Below, one piece after another: positions 1 to 7,675 of a DNA stretch of 64,000 bases. The DNA is from an uncultured Flavobacterium sp. (lineage in GTDB: Bacteria; Bacteroidota; Bacteroidia; Flavobacteriales; Flavobacteriaceae). Position numbers and translations under genes: made by a program. The notes beneath the pieces were generated by a model that searched no databases, was not told where the DNA came from, and worked only from the letters and a program-made list of their open reading frames with translations. The stretch lies in assembly GCF_946478785.1 (NCBI RefSeq), contig NZ_CAMLDD010000007.1, forward strand, positions 1 to 64,000, given 5' to 3'. Numbering within the stretch: position 1 is the stretch's first letter; the number at the start of each line of letters is the position of its first letter.

Positions 1-3
1 ATA

Positions 4-11
4 CAAATATA
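4..11 (-). promoter_or_regulatory. possible -7 box of a leftward gene outside the window
   Basis: On the minus strand this reads TATATTTG, the Bacteroidota -7 consensus (TANNTTTG). It points out of the window to the left. No TTTG is seen at the expected upstream spacing, so the call is weak. Confidence 0.3.
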
Positions 12-111
12 GAAAAAACAGTAAAATAAATTAGGAATTAAAGATAGTACCTAAACAGGCTGCAATCATAATTTTTGGTTGTCATTTTACCATACTCATC
101 TTCAAAATCCT

Positions 112-119
112 TACTTTTG
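112..119 (+). promoter_or_regulatory. -7 box of rluF, almost leaderless
   Basis: TACTTTTG fits the Bacteroidota -7 consensus and ends four bases before the ATG at 124. Transcription would start at or within a base or two of the start codon, implying a leaderless or near-leaderless mRNA. A -33 TTTG at the usual spacing is not visible. Confidence 0.4.
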
Positions 120-123
120 CATT

Positions 124-945
124 ATGGAAGAAAATCTAAAACGCCTTAATAAGTTCATTGGAGAAACAGGTTATTGTTCTCGTCGTGAAGCTGATAAACT
201 CATCGAAGAAGGACGCGTAACCATAAACGGTGTTGTGCCTGAAATGGGAACCAAAGTTTCACCTGATGATGAAGTGCGTATAGATGGAAAACTAATCGTT
301 GAAAAACACGAAAAGATGGTGTATTTAGCTTTTAACAAACCAGTTGGAATTGAATGCACAACCAATCTTGAAGTCCGAAACAATATTGTCGATTATATCA
401 ATTATCCAAAACGCATTTTTCCAATTGGAAGATTAGATAAAGCCAGTGAAGGACTAATTTTTATGACTAATGATGGCGATATCGTAAACAAGATTTTACG
501 TGCCAGAAACAACCACGAAAAAGAATATACCGTAACGGTAAACAAACCTATTACGGATCGTTTTATACAACGCATGGGAAATGGTGTCCCAATTTTAGAT
601 ACCGTTACCCGAAAATGCAAAGTAGAACAAATTAGTAAATACACGTTCAAAATTATCCTGACACAAGGCTTAAACCGCCAGATCCGTAGAATGTGCGAGT
701 ATTTAGGTTACGATGTAACAGCGCTGAAACGTATCCGAATCATTAATATCTCTTTGGATATTCCTGTTGGGCGTTATCGCGATTTGACAGATGCTGAAAT
801 CAAGGAATTAAATGAATTAATTGAGCCATCAAGCAAAACCGAAGAAGCCAGCTTACCAAAAGCAGAAGCGCCGATACGTGCTACACGAAGAACAGAATTC
901 ATTTCAAAACATGATCCCCGATTTAAGAAAAAAGGAGATTATTGA
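124..945 (+). CDS. rluF: 23S rRNA pseudouridine synthase RluF
   Basis: This gene encodes a 273-residue RsuA/RluB/E/F-family pseudouridine synthase. An N-terminal S4 RNA-binding domain (about residues 5-55) is followed by the catalytic domain. The catalytic aspartate lies in GRLDKASEG (Asp105), and the conserved QGLNRQIRRM segment is near residue 181. Several stretches (NKPVGI, KRIFPIGRLDK, HEKEYTVTV, GVPIL) match what I remember of E. coli RluF, which modifies U2604 of 23S rRNA, so I prefer RluF to RluB or RluE. The frame is open upstream to 79, but the ATG at 124 begins exactly where the S4 domain should and sits behind a -7 box. The charged C-terminal tail (about residues 234-273) is probably disordered. 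Confidence 0.9.
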   Translation: MEENLKRLNKFIGETGYCSRREADKLIEEGRVTINGVVPEMGTKVSPDDEVRIDGKLIVEKHEKMVYLAFNKPVGIECTTNLEVRNNIVDYINYPKRIFPIGRLDKASEGLIFMTNDGDIVNKILRARNNHEKEYTVTVNKPITDRFIQRMGNGVPILDTVTRKCKVEQISKYTFKIILTQGLNRQIRRMCEYLGYDVTALKRIRIINISLDIPVGRYRDLTDAEIKELNELIEPSSKTEEASLPKAEAPIRATRRTEFISKHDPRFKKKGDY

Positions 946-960
946 TTCTTATAAAACTAA

Positions 961-989
961 AAATCCTTCAGAGATCATCTGAAGGATTT
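961..989. terminator. bidirectional terminator, rluF / LytTR operon
   Basis: A 12-bp perfect stem (961-972 with 978-989) closes a 5-base loop, with A-rich and T-rich flanks. It lies between convergent genes and can serve both. Confidence 0.8.
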
Positions 990-1020
990 TTAGTTTGTTA
1001 TATTCCTCAAAGCAAAGTAA

Positions 1021-1767
1021 TTACTTTAAAATGCGAAAGTTCTTTACGAAGTCTTTATACTTATCACTCAAAGTTACTTTATGATCTCCTTTTAAAATGA
1101 TAAGATTATCGTTTACATTTATTTGCTCAATTTTATTAAGATTGACGATGTAATTACGATGTGTTTGGCAGAACTTAGCAGGATCCAACAGTTGAATAAT
1201 TTTAGTTAAAGATATCAAAATAACAAATTTTTCTGTTTCAGTAATGATATTGCAGTAACGGTCTTCCACTTCTATGTACAAAATATCCTTGATTTGAACT
1301 TTCTTTAAAACCTTGTTTTTTTTGATAAAAAGAGTATCACTGCTTATTACCGTATTTTGATCTTCACTATGAAAAACATTTGTTTGTTCGTAAAATTTCT
1401 CTAAAGCCATTTCAAGTGCATAGAGAATTTCAAGTTCATTAAAAGGTTTCAATAAAAAGCTAAATGGTTTGGTCAGTTTAGCTCTGTCAAAAATCTGTCT
1501 GTCTTTAGAACTGGTTAAAAAAACGAATGGCTTTTGTCCGTTAGGCACAATATTGATCGTTTCTGCAAAGGTGATTCCATCTGGTTTTCCGTCAAGAAAA
1601 ACATCAATAACTATAATGTCTATTGAATTTTGATAAAATAGGGTAAGTGCTTCCTGATGCGTTCGGGCTACTCCAACAATATTATAATTGTTTTCGGTAA
1701 GCACTTTTACAAGCGCATCACTTTCGGCAGGTGTATCTTCTATAATAAGTACATTTATATTATCCAT
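1021..1767 (-). CDS. LytTR-family response regulator
   Basis: This is a 248-residue response regulator. The receiver domain (about 1-120) has the acidic pair Glu10/Asp11, phosphoacceptor Asp55 in IIVID and Lys107 in LLKPF. A LytTR DNA-binding domain follows (about 150-245), with the typical FCQTHRNYIVNL segment. The ATG at 1767 is preferred to the longer open frame because it starts the receiver strand directly and overlaps the last 8 bases of the upstream kinase gene, a sign of translational coupling. It is the output of the three-gene operon 3999-1021. LytTR proteins bind paired direct repeats, and such a pair lies before the operon at 4137-4170, suggesting autoregulation (inference). Confidence 0.9.
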   Translation of the reverse strand: MDNINVLIIEDTPAESDALVKVLTENNYNIVGVARTHQEALTLFYQNSIDIIVIDVFLDGKPDGITFAETINIVPNGQKPFVFLTSSKDRQIFDRAKLTKPFSFLLKPFNELEILYALEMALEKFYEQTNVFHSEDQNTVISSDTLFIKKNKVLKKVQIKDILYIEVEDRYCNIITETEKFVILISLTKIIQLLDPAKFCQTHRNYIVNLNKIEQINVNDNLIILKGDHKVTLSDKYKDFVKNFRILK

Positions 1768-3511
1768 GGTTTTTAAACTTTGGTAAAGCAATAATCATTT
1801 TTGTTCCCACATTTTCTTCACTTTCTATTTCGAGTTTGCCTCCATTTTTATAAATCATGCTTTTACATAACTGCAGTCCTAAACCGGTTCCTATGGCATC
1901 ATCGTTTTTCTTTCTAGAAAGCAAAACGGTATCTTTCAATAATTCTTGTCTCGTCGTGTCGTTCATTCCTGATCCGTTATCTTCTATAACCAAATAACAA
2001 AAATCTTCTGATGAAGGGCGTGTATAAATGGAAATCGTTCCGTTTTCCTGAGAGAATTTAATAGCATTGTCCAACAGGTTTCGGATCACTATTTTAAGGG
2101 AATCCAAATCTGCAAATACATAATCTGCAGTTGATACTTTATTTTTAAAATTGATGTTTTTATTTAACATCAAAGGTTTATAATTGTATTCGACATGTTG
2201 TACAATACTAGACAGATGCAATGATTCCTGATAAAAATAGGCTTGCTGGGTTTGCAGTAAAGCCCAATTAAGAAGGTTATCTAATAAATTGTATGCACCA
2301 CTGGCAATTGAACTGTTTTTGTGCAGTAAAACATCGAGTTCTGTGTAGTTTTTACTTTCCAGATTTTCTATTAATTTACTGTTACTGGTTTTTAAAGCAT
2401 TTACAGATGATCGTAAATCGTGACTTACTATAGAAAACAATTTATCCTTTGTTGCGTTCAATTCATCCAGCTGATTCTTTTGTGCTAGAATGATCTTGTT
2501 ATTTTTAATTTTTTGCCTGTAAAAATAAACTCCGGCTCCAAACATGATAAACAATAAAACCGAAGAAATGAGAAACCCATTTCTTTCGGCTATTTTTGCT
2601 TTATTCTCAGCAGCAAGAACGTTGACTTCTTTTTGTTTTTGTTTGACAGCAAATTTCTTTTCGAGATCTGCAATTGCCCAGACTTTATTTTGGTCGTTTA
2701 GAGAGTCTTTCCATGCTTCGTATTCTTTTCTGTACGTTAAGGCTAAGGGAAAGTTTTTTCTATTTTCCTCAACTACTGCCATATTTAAAGTAGCTGTACG
2801 TTTCAGTTCAAATGCTTTTACTTTTTTGGACAAGTGATAAGCTTTTGTAAAATAAGCAATTGCTTCCTTGTCTTTATATTGTTGATAATACAAAGAAGCA
2901 AGCCCAATATATGATTCTACAAGTAATAAGGTATCTTTTTGAACTTCTTTTAATGTAGAATACTTAATTAAATATTCTTCCGATTTATCAAATTCATTAA
3001 GATGTAAGTAGCACAATCCAATATTCTGGAAAACATCACCCTTTTTAAAATTATAACTGTTTTCAGGAAGTTTTTCAATAAAATTAAAATATACTAAAGC
3101 AAGCTTAAAGTCATTTTGCTGTAATGCTATTTCTCCTAAATAAAAACTGACATTAGGGTAAAAGACAAATTTCTTTGAAACAATTTTTAATTCATTTTTT
3201 GCTTCTTTAAAAAGCTTTTTCCTTAAAAAACTAACAGCTCTAAAATAATGACAATAATTCTTTAATTCTAAAGAATTGTTCTTACTAAGTTGTTTCATTG
3301 AATAAATCAACGTAGAATCCCATTTTTTTTCAAAAAAGAATTTTTGGGCTTTATTAAAATCAATTTCTTCTTTATATTTAACTATATTTTTTTTTATTTT
3401 ACTATTCAATAGAACCTCAGACGCTTCTTGAGAATAAAGATTATAAGGAAAAGAAATTAATAATAAGAAAACTAAAAAAAATATTCCTTTTTTTTTATCT
3501 TTCACCATCAT
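1760..3511 (-). CDS. TPR-containing sensor histidine kinase
   Basis: This 583-residue kinase has a signal peptide or anchor at about 9-27, a periplasmic region with TPR-like helical repeats (about 55-270), a coiled segment, one membrane helix (about 313-331) and a cytoplasmic kinase module. The phosphoacceptor is His364 in SHDLRSS. The N box is LLDNAIKFS (about 479-487), G1 is DNGSGM (511-516) and G2 is GTGLGL (541-546), so the kinase should be active. The start lies two bases after the stop of the upstream small gene, and the end overlaps the response regulator. The periplasmic TPRs suggest a protein or peptide ligand or partner; none can be named from the sequence. Confidence 0.9.
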   Translation of the reverse strand: MMVKDKKKGIFFLVFLLLISFPYNLYSQEASEVLLNSKIKKNIVKYKEEIDFNKAQKFFFEKKWDSTLIYSMKQLSKNNSLELKNYCHYFRAVSFLRKKLFKEAKNELKIVSKKFVFYPNVSFYLGEIALQQNDFKLALVYFNFIEKLPENSYNFKKGDVFQNIGLCYLHLNEFDKSEEYLIKYSTLKEVQKDTLLLVESYIGLASLYYQQYKDKEAIAYFTKAYHLSKKVKAFELKRTATLNMAVVEENRKNFPLALTYRKEYEAWKDSLNDQNKVWAIADLEKKFAVKQKQKEVNVLAAENKAKIAERNGFLISSVLLFIMFGAGVYFYRQKIKNNKIILAQKNQLDELNATKDKLFSIVSHDLRSSVNALKTSNSKLIENLESKNYTELDVLLHKNSSIASGAYNLLDNLLNWALLQTQQAYFYQESLHLSSIVQHVEYNYKPLMLNKNINFKNKVSTADYVFADLDSLKIVIRNLLDNAIKFSQENGTISIYTRPSSEDFCYLVIEDNGSGMNDTTRQELLKDTVLLSRKKNDDAIGTGLGLQLCKSMIYKNGGKLEIESEENVGTKMIIALPKFKNHG

Positions 3512-3513
3512 TA

Positions 3514-3999
3514 TTAACCGATTGTATGAACAACCGTCTCAGTTCCTCTAGATGTTACAGGATCTATATCCCAAAGAAAAGTTTGAATGGTTTTCACACT
3601 CATAAATGGATTCTCTTCCTTCTCATAAGGATCTTTTACAGCCTTAAAACTAATCTCGTAAACATCAAAATTTTCACTTAAAGTATCCTCTATATCATAG
3701 CTTATAAAAAATTGCAACTGACGCTTTCCATCAAGATCCACATACCAATTTTGATAAATGTCAAATGCTAATTTATCATTATTTAGTGCTGTATTGGTTG
3801 ATACCAAAAAAACAGCTCTAACTTGTAGTGTATCAGGATCTGTAAAAGTAGCCTGAACTATAGGAGAGAAAGGAATTATTGAAGTATTCTCCGGAAAACT
3901 TATAGGTTTTTGCGTTAGTTTAGGTTTAGTTGCACTTTTAATACATTTGCCTGGTGGGTAAATTTTTTCATCTTTAGAATAAAGAGTAGTTTTTTCCAT
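3514..3999 (-). CDS. hypothetical protein, first gene of the LytTR operon
   Basis: This 161-residue protein is not recognised. It has no signal peptide, membrane helix or cysteine cluster beyond one early Cys. From about residue 45 it alternates short beta-like stretches (VQATFTD, VRAVFLVST, LQFFISYD, VYEISFKAV), which suggests a small beta-sandwich. It is the leading gene of the operon, only 2 bp ahead of the kinase, so it is co-translated with a sensor kinase and regulator. It could be an accessory regulator or a cytoplasmic output of the pathway; neither can be shown. Its ATG at 3999 has a -7 box about 94 bases upstream. Confidence 0.75.
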   Translation of the reverse strand: MEKTTLYSKDEKIYPPGKCIKSATKPKLTQKPISFPENTSIIPFSPIVQATFTDPDTLQVRAVFLVSTNTALNNDKLAFDIYQNWYVDLDGKRQLQFFISYDIEDTLSENFDVYEISFKAVKDPYEKEENPFMSVKTIQTFLWDIDPVTSRGTETVVHTIG

Positions 4000-4092
4000 G
4001 GTAATAATTTTTAGGGTTAGGGTTAATTAATATTTTAAATCTATTGCTAATTAAGGCATATTTAACTGTCAAAATAAGCGAATTTTAAGAAC

Positions 4093-4100
4093 CAAATATA
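4093..4100 (-). promoter_or_regulatory. -7 box of the LytTR signalling operon
   Basis: On the minus strand this reads TATATTTG, a perfect Bacteroidota -7 box. It implies a leader of roughly 90 bases before the ATG at 3999. The dyad 4114-4139 lies just upstream of it in the transcription direction. Confidence 0.5.
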
Positions 4101-4113
4101 GTAAAGTATTTCC

Positions 4114-4139
4114 TAATAACTTTTGTTTACAAGTTATTA
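4114..4139. promoter_or_regulatory. inverted repeat upstream of LytTR operon promoter
   Basis: TAATAACTT (4114-4122) and AAGTTATTA (4131-4139) form perfect 9-bp arms with an 8-base spacer, placed over the -33 region of the promoter at 4093-4100. This is a candidate operator. It has no U-run on the correct side to be a terminator. Confidence 0.4.
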
Positions 4140-4170
4140 AACGGTAAATATTGACTTTAAACGTTAAATA
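4137..4170. promoter_or_regulatory. paired 14-bp direct repeats, candidate LytTR binding site
   Basis: The 14-mers starting at 4137 and 4157 differ at one base (core ACGGTAAATA versus ACGTTAAATA) and are spaced exactly 20 bp. LytTR regulators bind imperfect direct repeats on one helix face, and AACGTTAAA is close to the published type of half-site. They lie upstream of the operon encoding a LytTR regulator. Confidence 0.4.
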
Positions 4171-4209
4171 AAAACATCATAAATAAAAGTAAATCAATAT
4201 TTTATAAAA

Positions 4210-4238
4210 AAATCCTACTCTGGAATGGAGTAGGATTT
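4210..4238 (-). terminator. terminator after frameshifted membrane gene
   Basis: An 11-bp stem (4210-4220 with 4228-4238) and 7-base loop are followed on the minus strand by six T. It lies just past the stop at 4259 of the leftward reading frame. Confidence 0.75.
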
Positions 4239-4258
4239 ATTGCTTTTTATTTAGTATC

Positions 4259-4954
4259 TCAAAATTGTTCTTCGTTTTGTCCGCCAATATTATGTTTCAT
4301 TTTTTGTCCCATAGTAGTAGTGACATATCCTGCTACGCTTTCTTGCTTTCGGTTTCCATCAGACAAATAATCGATACTTATCGAGCAGTCACCTGTTATT
4401 TTAACCATGCCGTTTCACTTTTTCCACTTTCTAATTTATCAATATGTCCACCACCGCAACCAACAATGTTTATGTTTGTCAAAGTTGTCTGTGTTGAGTT
4501 GGTAAAAGTAATTCTCATTGTACCAAGCAGAATAATTGTAAGCCAAACATAAATTAACATTACAGGAATATTGAGCAACATTAGTCCACAGGTGGTAAAT
4601 AGTTTTTTTCGGTTGTCTTTGTCCTTGATAGCCTTCACTAAAAGTATAAATAATATTCCAAGATTTACAAGACCTATCCATATGGTTAAACCATAACCCA
4701 GATAAAGTAGTTCAAACGAAGAAGTCATAAAGTAAAGTCCGAAAATACTTGATCCAAGCAAGAACGAAATTACTGCTGTTTGTCTTCCTAACTTTATATA
4801 TCTTCTGTCTTCATACGCTTGGTGATAATTTTAATTCATTCCAAAACAATCTATTATTTTTCAACATTTTATAATAAAAAATGATAATCAGTAGCCCTAT
4901 TAAGCAAATAATTTCTGGTATTGCTAAATAAAATGCAATTACAATTTGTTTCAT
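4259..4954 (-). pseudogene. membrane protein gene broken by two frameshifts
   Basis: Three reading frames on the minus strand join into one plausible protein. Frame 1 starts at ATG 4954 (MKQIVIAFYLAIPEIIC...) and encodes a first membrane helix. It meets an extra A in the A-run near 4829-4832. Frame 2 continues with NYHQAYEDRRYIKLGR and three more hydrophobic helices down to GKSETAW near 4410. There a G appears to be missing in a G-run. Frame 3 then carries KITGDCSISIDYLSDG and on to a stop at 4259-4261, next to a terminator. Removing one base and adding one restores an open frame of about 230 codons. The ORF lies 11 bp after the DUF4173 gene, so it was probably the last gene of that operon. 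Both indels are in homopolymers, so sequencing error is a real alternative to true decay. The family is not recognised. Confidence 0.7.
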
Positions 4955-4965
4955 TTGTATTTTAT

Positions 4966-6354
4966 TTATTTGCAACTATCTAAGAATTCAAAATAGAGTG
5001 TTTTGGATAAAATAGTTTCGTTATCTAAACTCTTTTCATAGCCTTGCTTATAATCATATTTATCTTGCATCTGTTCCGGGTGAAGTTTAAAATATTCAAA
5101 ATATGCCTCATGATTAAAATTTAAATTTCTTAGAAAACGCTGCTCTACACCTTTGTTTACCGAAATATTATATTGGGTAATCAAATTCCCCCAATTAACA
5201 TAACTGCATAAAAGAATCGTTCCATAAAAGTACCAAACCATTTGATTTACCAGATACGCATTAGTTTTTTGCTTTGCAATTTTTAGAAAAGCGTAAACCA
5301 AACCAATAATTGCCAATATTAAAAAGGCATACACTCCCAAACGTTTGTAAGTCAAACCGTAAAATGAAACGTATTCTGAATTTTTAATAATCGTGCTTAC
5401 AATCAAAATGCCATTTAAAAAAATCCAGATTCGGGCCAGTCTTTTTAGCGGAACTGCTTTTTCATCAAAGTTGAATCCGCCTTTAAAATAAAACAAAATC
5501 ACACCCACGGCCATAGCAATTGAAAAGATTACTGAATTTACTCTTTCGTGTGTTGCCGCACTCAATTGAGATTTTTCTATTATTTGGAAAAACTGCTCGT
5601 AATTATAGGTTACAATAAATACTAAAAGCATCAGGTTCAGCATTACTAAAGTGATTACGCCACTTTTTCTTTCGAAGTCCAAATCAAGAAACGAAAATGT
5701 ATTTTGATTTTTGATTTCAGAAATATTTTTGAAATCATTATCAAGTAATTCATTTTTTTCATAACAAACTTCCGGAACCCAATAATTCCAAAAAGTGAAA
5801 GAAATATAGAAACCCAGAATACCAATTATTAACAATTGCGGAATATCAATATCTAATGTATAATCTGTAAACAATGAAGAGAAATGATTGCTTCCAAAAG
5901 AATAAACGATGAAAAAAAGCACAAGGAAAATTGTCGGAATAATAACGAAGGCTACCAGTTTTTTAGCGAAATCATTATGGATTTTCTTTTCAGGAAGCCA
6001 TTGCTTAAACATGAATATTCGGCCTAATGAAGCTATTCCGTTTAAAAAGATAAGCGGAAAAATCTGCACAGTTTTAAGTTTTACATCCTGGGTTTTAAAC
6101 TGTAAAAAAAGCAAAGACAATGCTAAGGCCAAAAAAGAAGTGAAATCCCCATACCAGGCAAAAGCCAGACAAGACAAAATTGAGGTTACGACCAAGATCA
6201 AATGTGACCGCTCAGAAAACCGATCCTGAAAGAAATAACAAATAAAACCCGTTAAGACTAATCCAAATATGGCAAGGTTAACGCCAAGATCTTCTTTGTA
6301 AAAAAGCAGTAGGAATATTAAACTGCAAGCTAAAATAATGTGATGTTTTTTCAT
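4966..6354 (-). CDS. DUF4173-family polytopic membrane protein
   Basis: This 462-residue protein has about ten to twelve hydrophobic helices. Segments such as TYKRLGVYAF and ERVNSVIFSIAMAVGVILF resemble what I remember of DUF4173 (DUF4153-like) proteins. The function is unknown; in Bacteroidota these proteins often accompany small winged-helix regulators, as here. The C-terminal about 70 residues are hydrophilic. It has its own control region: the palindrome at 6450-6466 is the same motif that precedes the gene at 6785-7399, so the two units are probably co-regulated. The broken gene 4954-4259 follows 11 bp downstream. Confidence 0.75.
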   Translation of the reverse strand: MKKHHIILACSLIFLLLFYKEDLGVNLAIFGLVLTGFICYFFQDRFSERSHLILVVTSILSCLAFAWYGDFTSFLALALSLLFLQFKTQDVKLKTVQIFPLIFLNGIASLGRIFMFKQWLPEKKIHNDFAKKLVAFVIIPTIFLVLFFIVYSFGSNHFSSLFTDYTLDIDIPQLLIIGILGFYISFTFWNYWVPEVCYEKNELLDNDFKNISEIKNQNTFSFLDLDFERKSGVITLVMLNLMLLVFIVTYNYEQFFQIIEKSQLSAATHERVNSVIFSIAMAVGVILFYFKGGFNFDEKAVPLKRLARIWIFLNGILIVSTIIKNSEYVSFYGLTYKRLGVYAFLILAIIGLVYAFLKIAKQKTNAYLVNQMVWYFYGTILLCSYVNWGNLITQYNISVNKGVEQRFLRNLNFNHEAYFEYFKLHPEQMQDKYDYKQGYEKSLDNETILSKTLYFEFLDSCK

Positions 6355-6449
6355 AATTGTAGAATTTATTTATTGTTGGTCAATTATGTTATCGCCTTTT
6401 GTTTATTGGTTATTTTTATTGGCGATTTCATAATATTAAATTTAAAAGT

Positions 6450-6466
6450 ACTTTGTTTTTCAAAGT
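6450..6466. promoter_or_regulatory. operator-like palindrome ACTTTG-N5-CAAAGT, copy 1
   Basis: Perfect 6-bp arms flank TTTTT, and the site is preceded by AAAGT. The same 17-bp arrangement recurs at 7409-7425 before the other unit of the cluster. The minus-strand right arm gives a near -7 box (TTACTTTG), so a bound protein would block the promoter. The likely ligand is the winged-helix protein encoded at 6490-6780 (inference). Confidence 0.5.
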
Positions 6467-6489
6467 AATTAGACAAAAAAATTTGGTTA

Positions 6490-6780
6490 TTAGGATTTCA
6501 TTAATTTTTCAAGGTACGACAGGTGTTCTTTGAAGGCTAAACGACCTCTTTCAGTAACACGGTAGGATGTTTTTGGCTTTTTACCAACAAACTCCTTTTT
6601 AACTTCTATATATTCAGATTTTTCAAGTGCTGATGAATGGCTGGCCAAATTACCGTCAGTTATATTCAATAAACCTTTCATTTCTGTAAAATCAACCCAT
6701 TCATTAACCATCAGAATGGACATAATACCCAATCTGACACGGCTTTCAAAATCTTTATTTAATTTATCAATGATTCCCAT
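6490..6780 (-). CDS. winged-helix transcriptional regulator
   Basis: This 96-residue protein fits a single winged-helix domain of the ArsR/MarR-like small regulator type (HTH_34-like). A helix-turn-helix runs from about residue 28 to 60 (MKGLLNITDGNLASHSSAL), followed by a basic wing (KKEFVGKKPKTSYRVTERG) and a C-terminal dimerisation helix. No metal-binding cysteines are present, so metal sensing is unlikely. It starts 4 bp after the stop of the membrane gene 7399-6785 and is co-transcribed with it. It is the obvious candidate to bind the two ACTTTG-N5-CAAAGT palindromes in the cluster. Confidence 0.85.
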   Translation of the reverse strand: MGIIDKLNKDFESRVRLGIMSILMVNEWVDFTEMKGLLNITDGNLASHSSALEKSEYIEVKKEFVGKKPKTSYRVTERGRLAFKEHLSYLEKLMKS

Positions 6781-6784
6781 TGGT

Positions 6785-7399
6785 TTATTTATATTTTTTG
6801 AACATTATTAGTCCGTACAAGATATGTAAAATACCAAAACCTATGATCCAAAAAATTAAACCATATCCAATATAGAAAAGAGAAATACATCCTAAAATCA
6901 ATTCAGAAAAACCTAAATATTTTATATCTGAAAAAGTATACTTTTCAGCATTTATCAAAGCCAGGCCATAAAAAATCAATGTAGCCGGGGCAACTAAACC
7001 GTAAATTTCGTGATACAAAAGTGCCAGACAAAATATACCGCCAGTAACAAGCGGAATAGCTAAATTTAACAACATCTTTTTTGTTGCAGATGTCCAAATA
7101 GGCAAATTATATTTTTTGCTTTTTCTGATGGTAAAAAAGATTCCGAAAGTAAGTGCAAATACTAATATAATAAAGGCAATGAAAAATAATTCTGACACCA
7201 AATCAACTGCATACAATTTATGATATCCGTCAAAATATTCAAGTCCATTCGCTTTGAATAGTTGATAAACATACAGTCCGCCAATAAGAGCAGATAAACC
7301 TGCAAAAACTCCTGAGAGTCCGCTTAAGGATATAAATCTTGAAGAGCGTTCCATCATAGAACGAATGTGTGCTAAATCTTCCTGGTGCTTCTGATTCAT
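6785..7399 (-). CDS. six-helix membrane protein, unknown function
   Basis: This 204-residue protein begins with a cytoplasmic helix (QEDLAHIRSMMERSSRF) followed by about six hydrophobic segments ending in KKYK. The conserved-looking start plus GLSGVFAGLSALIGG resembles membrane proteins that Bacteroidota encode next to small winged-helix regulators. I do not know a function. ATG 7399 is chosen over the longer frame to 7456 because the extension is not protein-like and would run through the operator at 7409-7425. It is the first gene of a two-gene operon with the regulator. Confidence 0.75.
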   Translation of the reverse strand: MNQKHQEDLAHIRSMMERSSRFISLSGLSGVFAGLSALIGGLYVYQLFKANGLEYFDGYHKLYAVDLVSELFFIAFIILVFALTFGIFFTIRKSKKYNLPIWTSATKKMLLNLAIPLVTGGIFCLALLYHEIYGLVAPATLIFYGLALINAEKYTFSDIKYLGFSELILGCISLFYIGYGLIFWIIGFGILHILYGLIMFKKYK

Positions 7400-7408
7400 A
7401 ATTAAAGT

Positions 7409-7425
7409 ACTTTGTATTGCAAAGT
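7409..7425. promoter_or_regulatory. operator-like palindrome ACTTTG-N5-CAAAGT, copy 2
   Basis: The arms are identical to copy 1 and the spacer is TATTG. On the minus strand the outer edge reads TAACTTTG, a -7 box, about 20 bases before the ATG at 7399. The palindrome therefore overlaps the promoter and start region, as expected for repression. Confidence 0.55.
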
Positions 7426-7533
7426 TACTAATTATTATGGAATAACAATATGTCAAACAACATTTTTTAAAAAATTAAATGAATTGAAATTTGCTTAAGA
7501 ATTAACTCTGCTCTAAATAAGTTGGTCAAAAAA

Positions 7534-7567
7534 AATCCCAATAAGCTAATATCTTCTTATTGGGGTT
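7534..7567 (-). terminator. terminator after the ABC/GntR operon
   Basis: A 12-bp stem with one G-U pair (7534-7545 with 7556-7567) is followed on the minus strand by a run of T. It terminates the operon 10460-7676. Confidence 0.75.
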
Positions 7568-7675
7568 ATTATGGACGCATATCTTCCTAATTCATTTAGT
7601 CAACTATAATAGCCACTAAGGAGTTTTTACATAATGCTTTACTATTTTTAATGCTGTTTTTGTAAATATATTAAG

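Noticed and set aside
4012..4026. TTAGGGTTAGGG telomere-like repeat
   Set aside because: Only about two units, in the leader of the operon at 3999; no terminal or linear-replicon context. Chance in AT-rich leader DNA.
4965..6354. DUF4173 gene and downstream pseudogene as one fused gene
   Set aside because: A stop at 4966 and a separate ATG at 4954 with clear signal-like helix show two genes.
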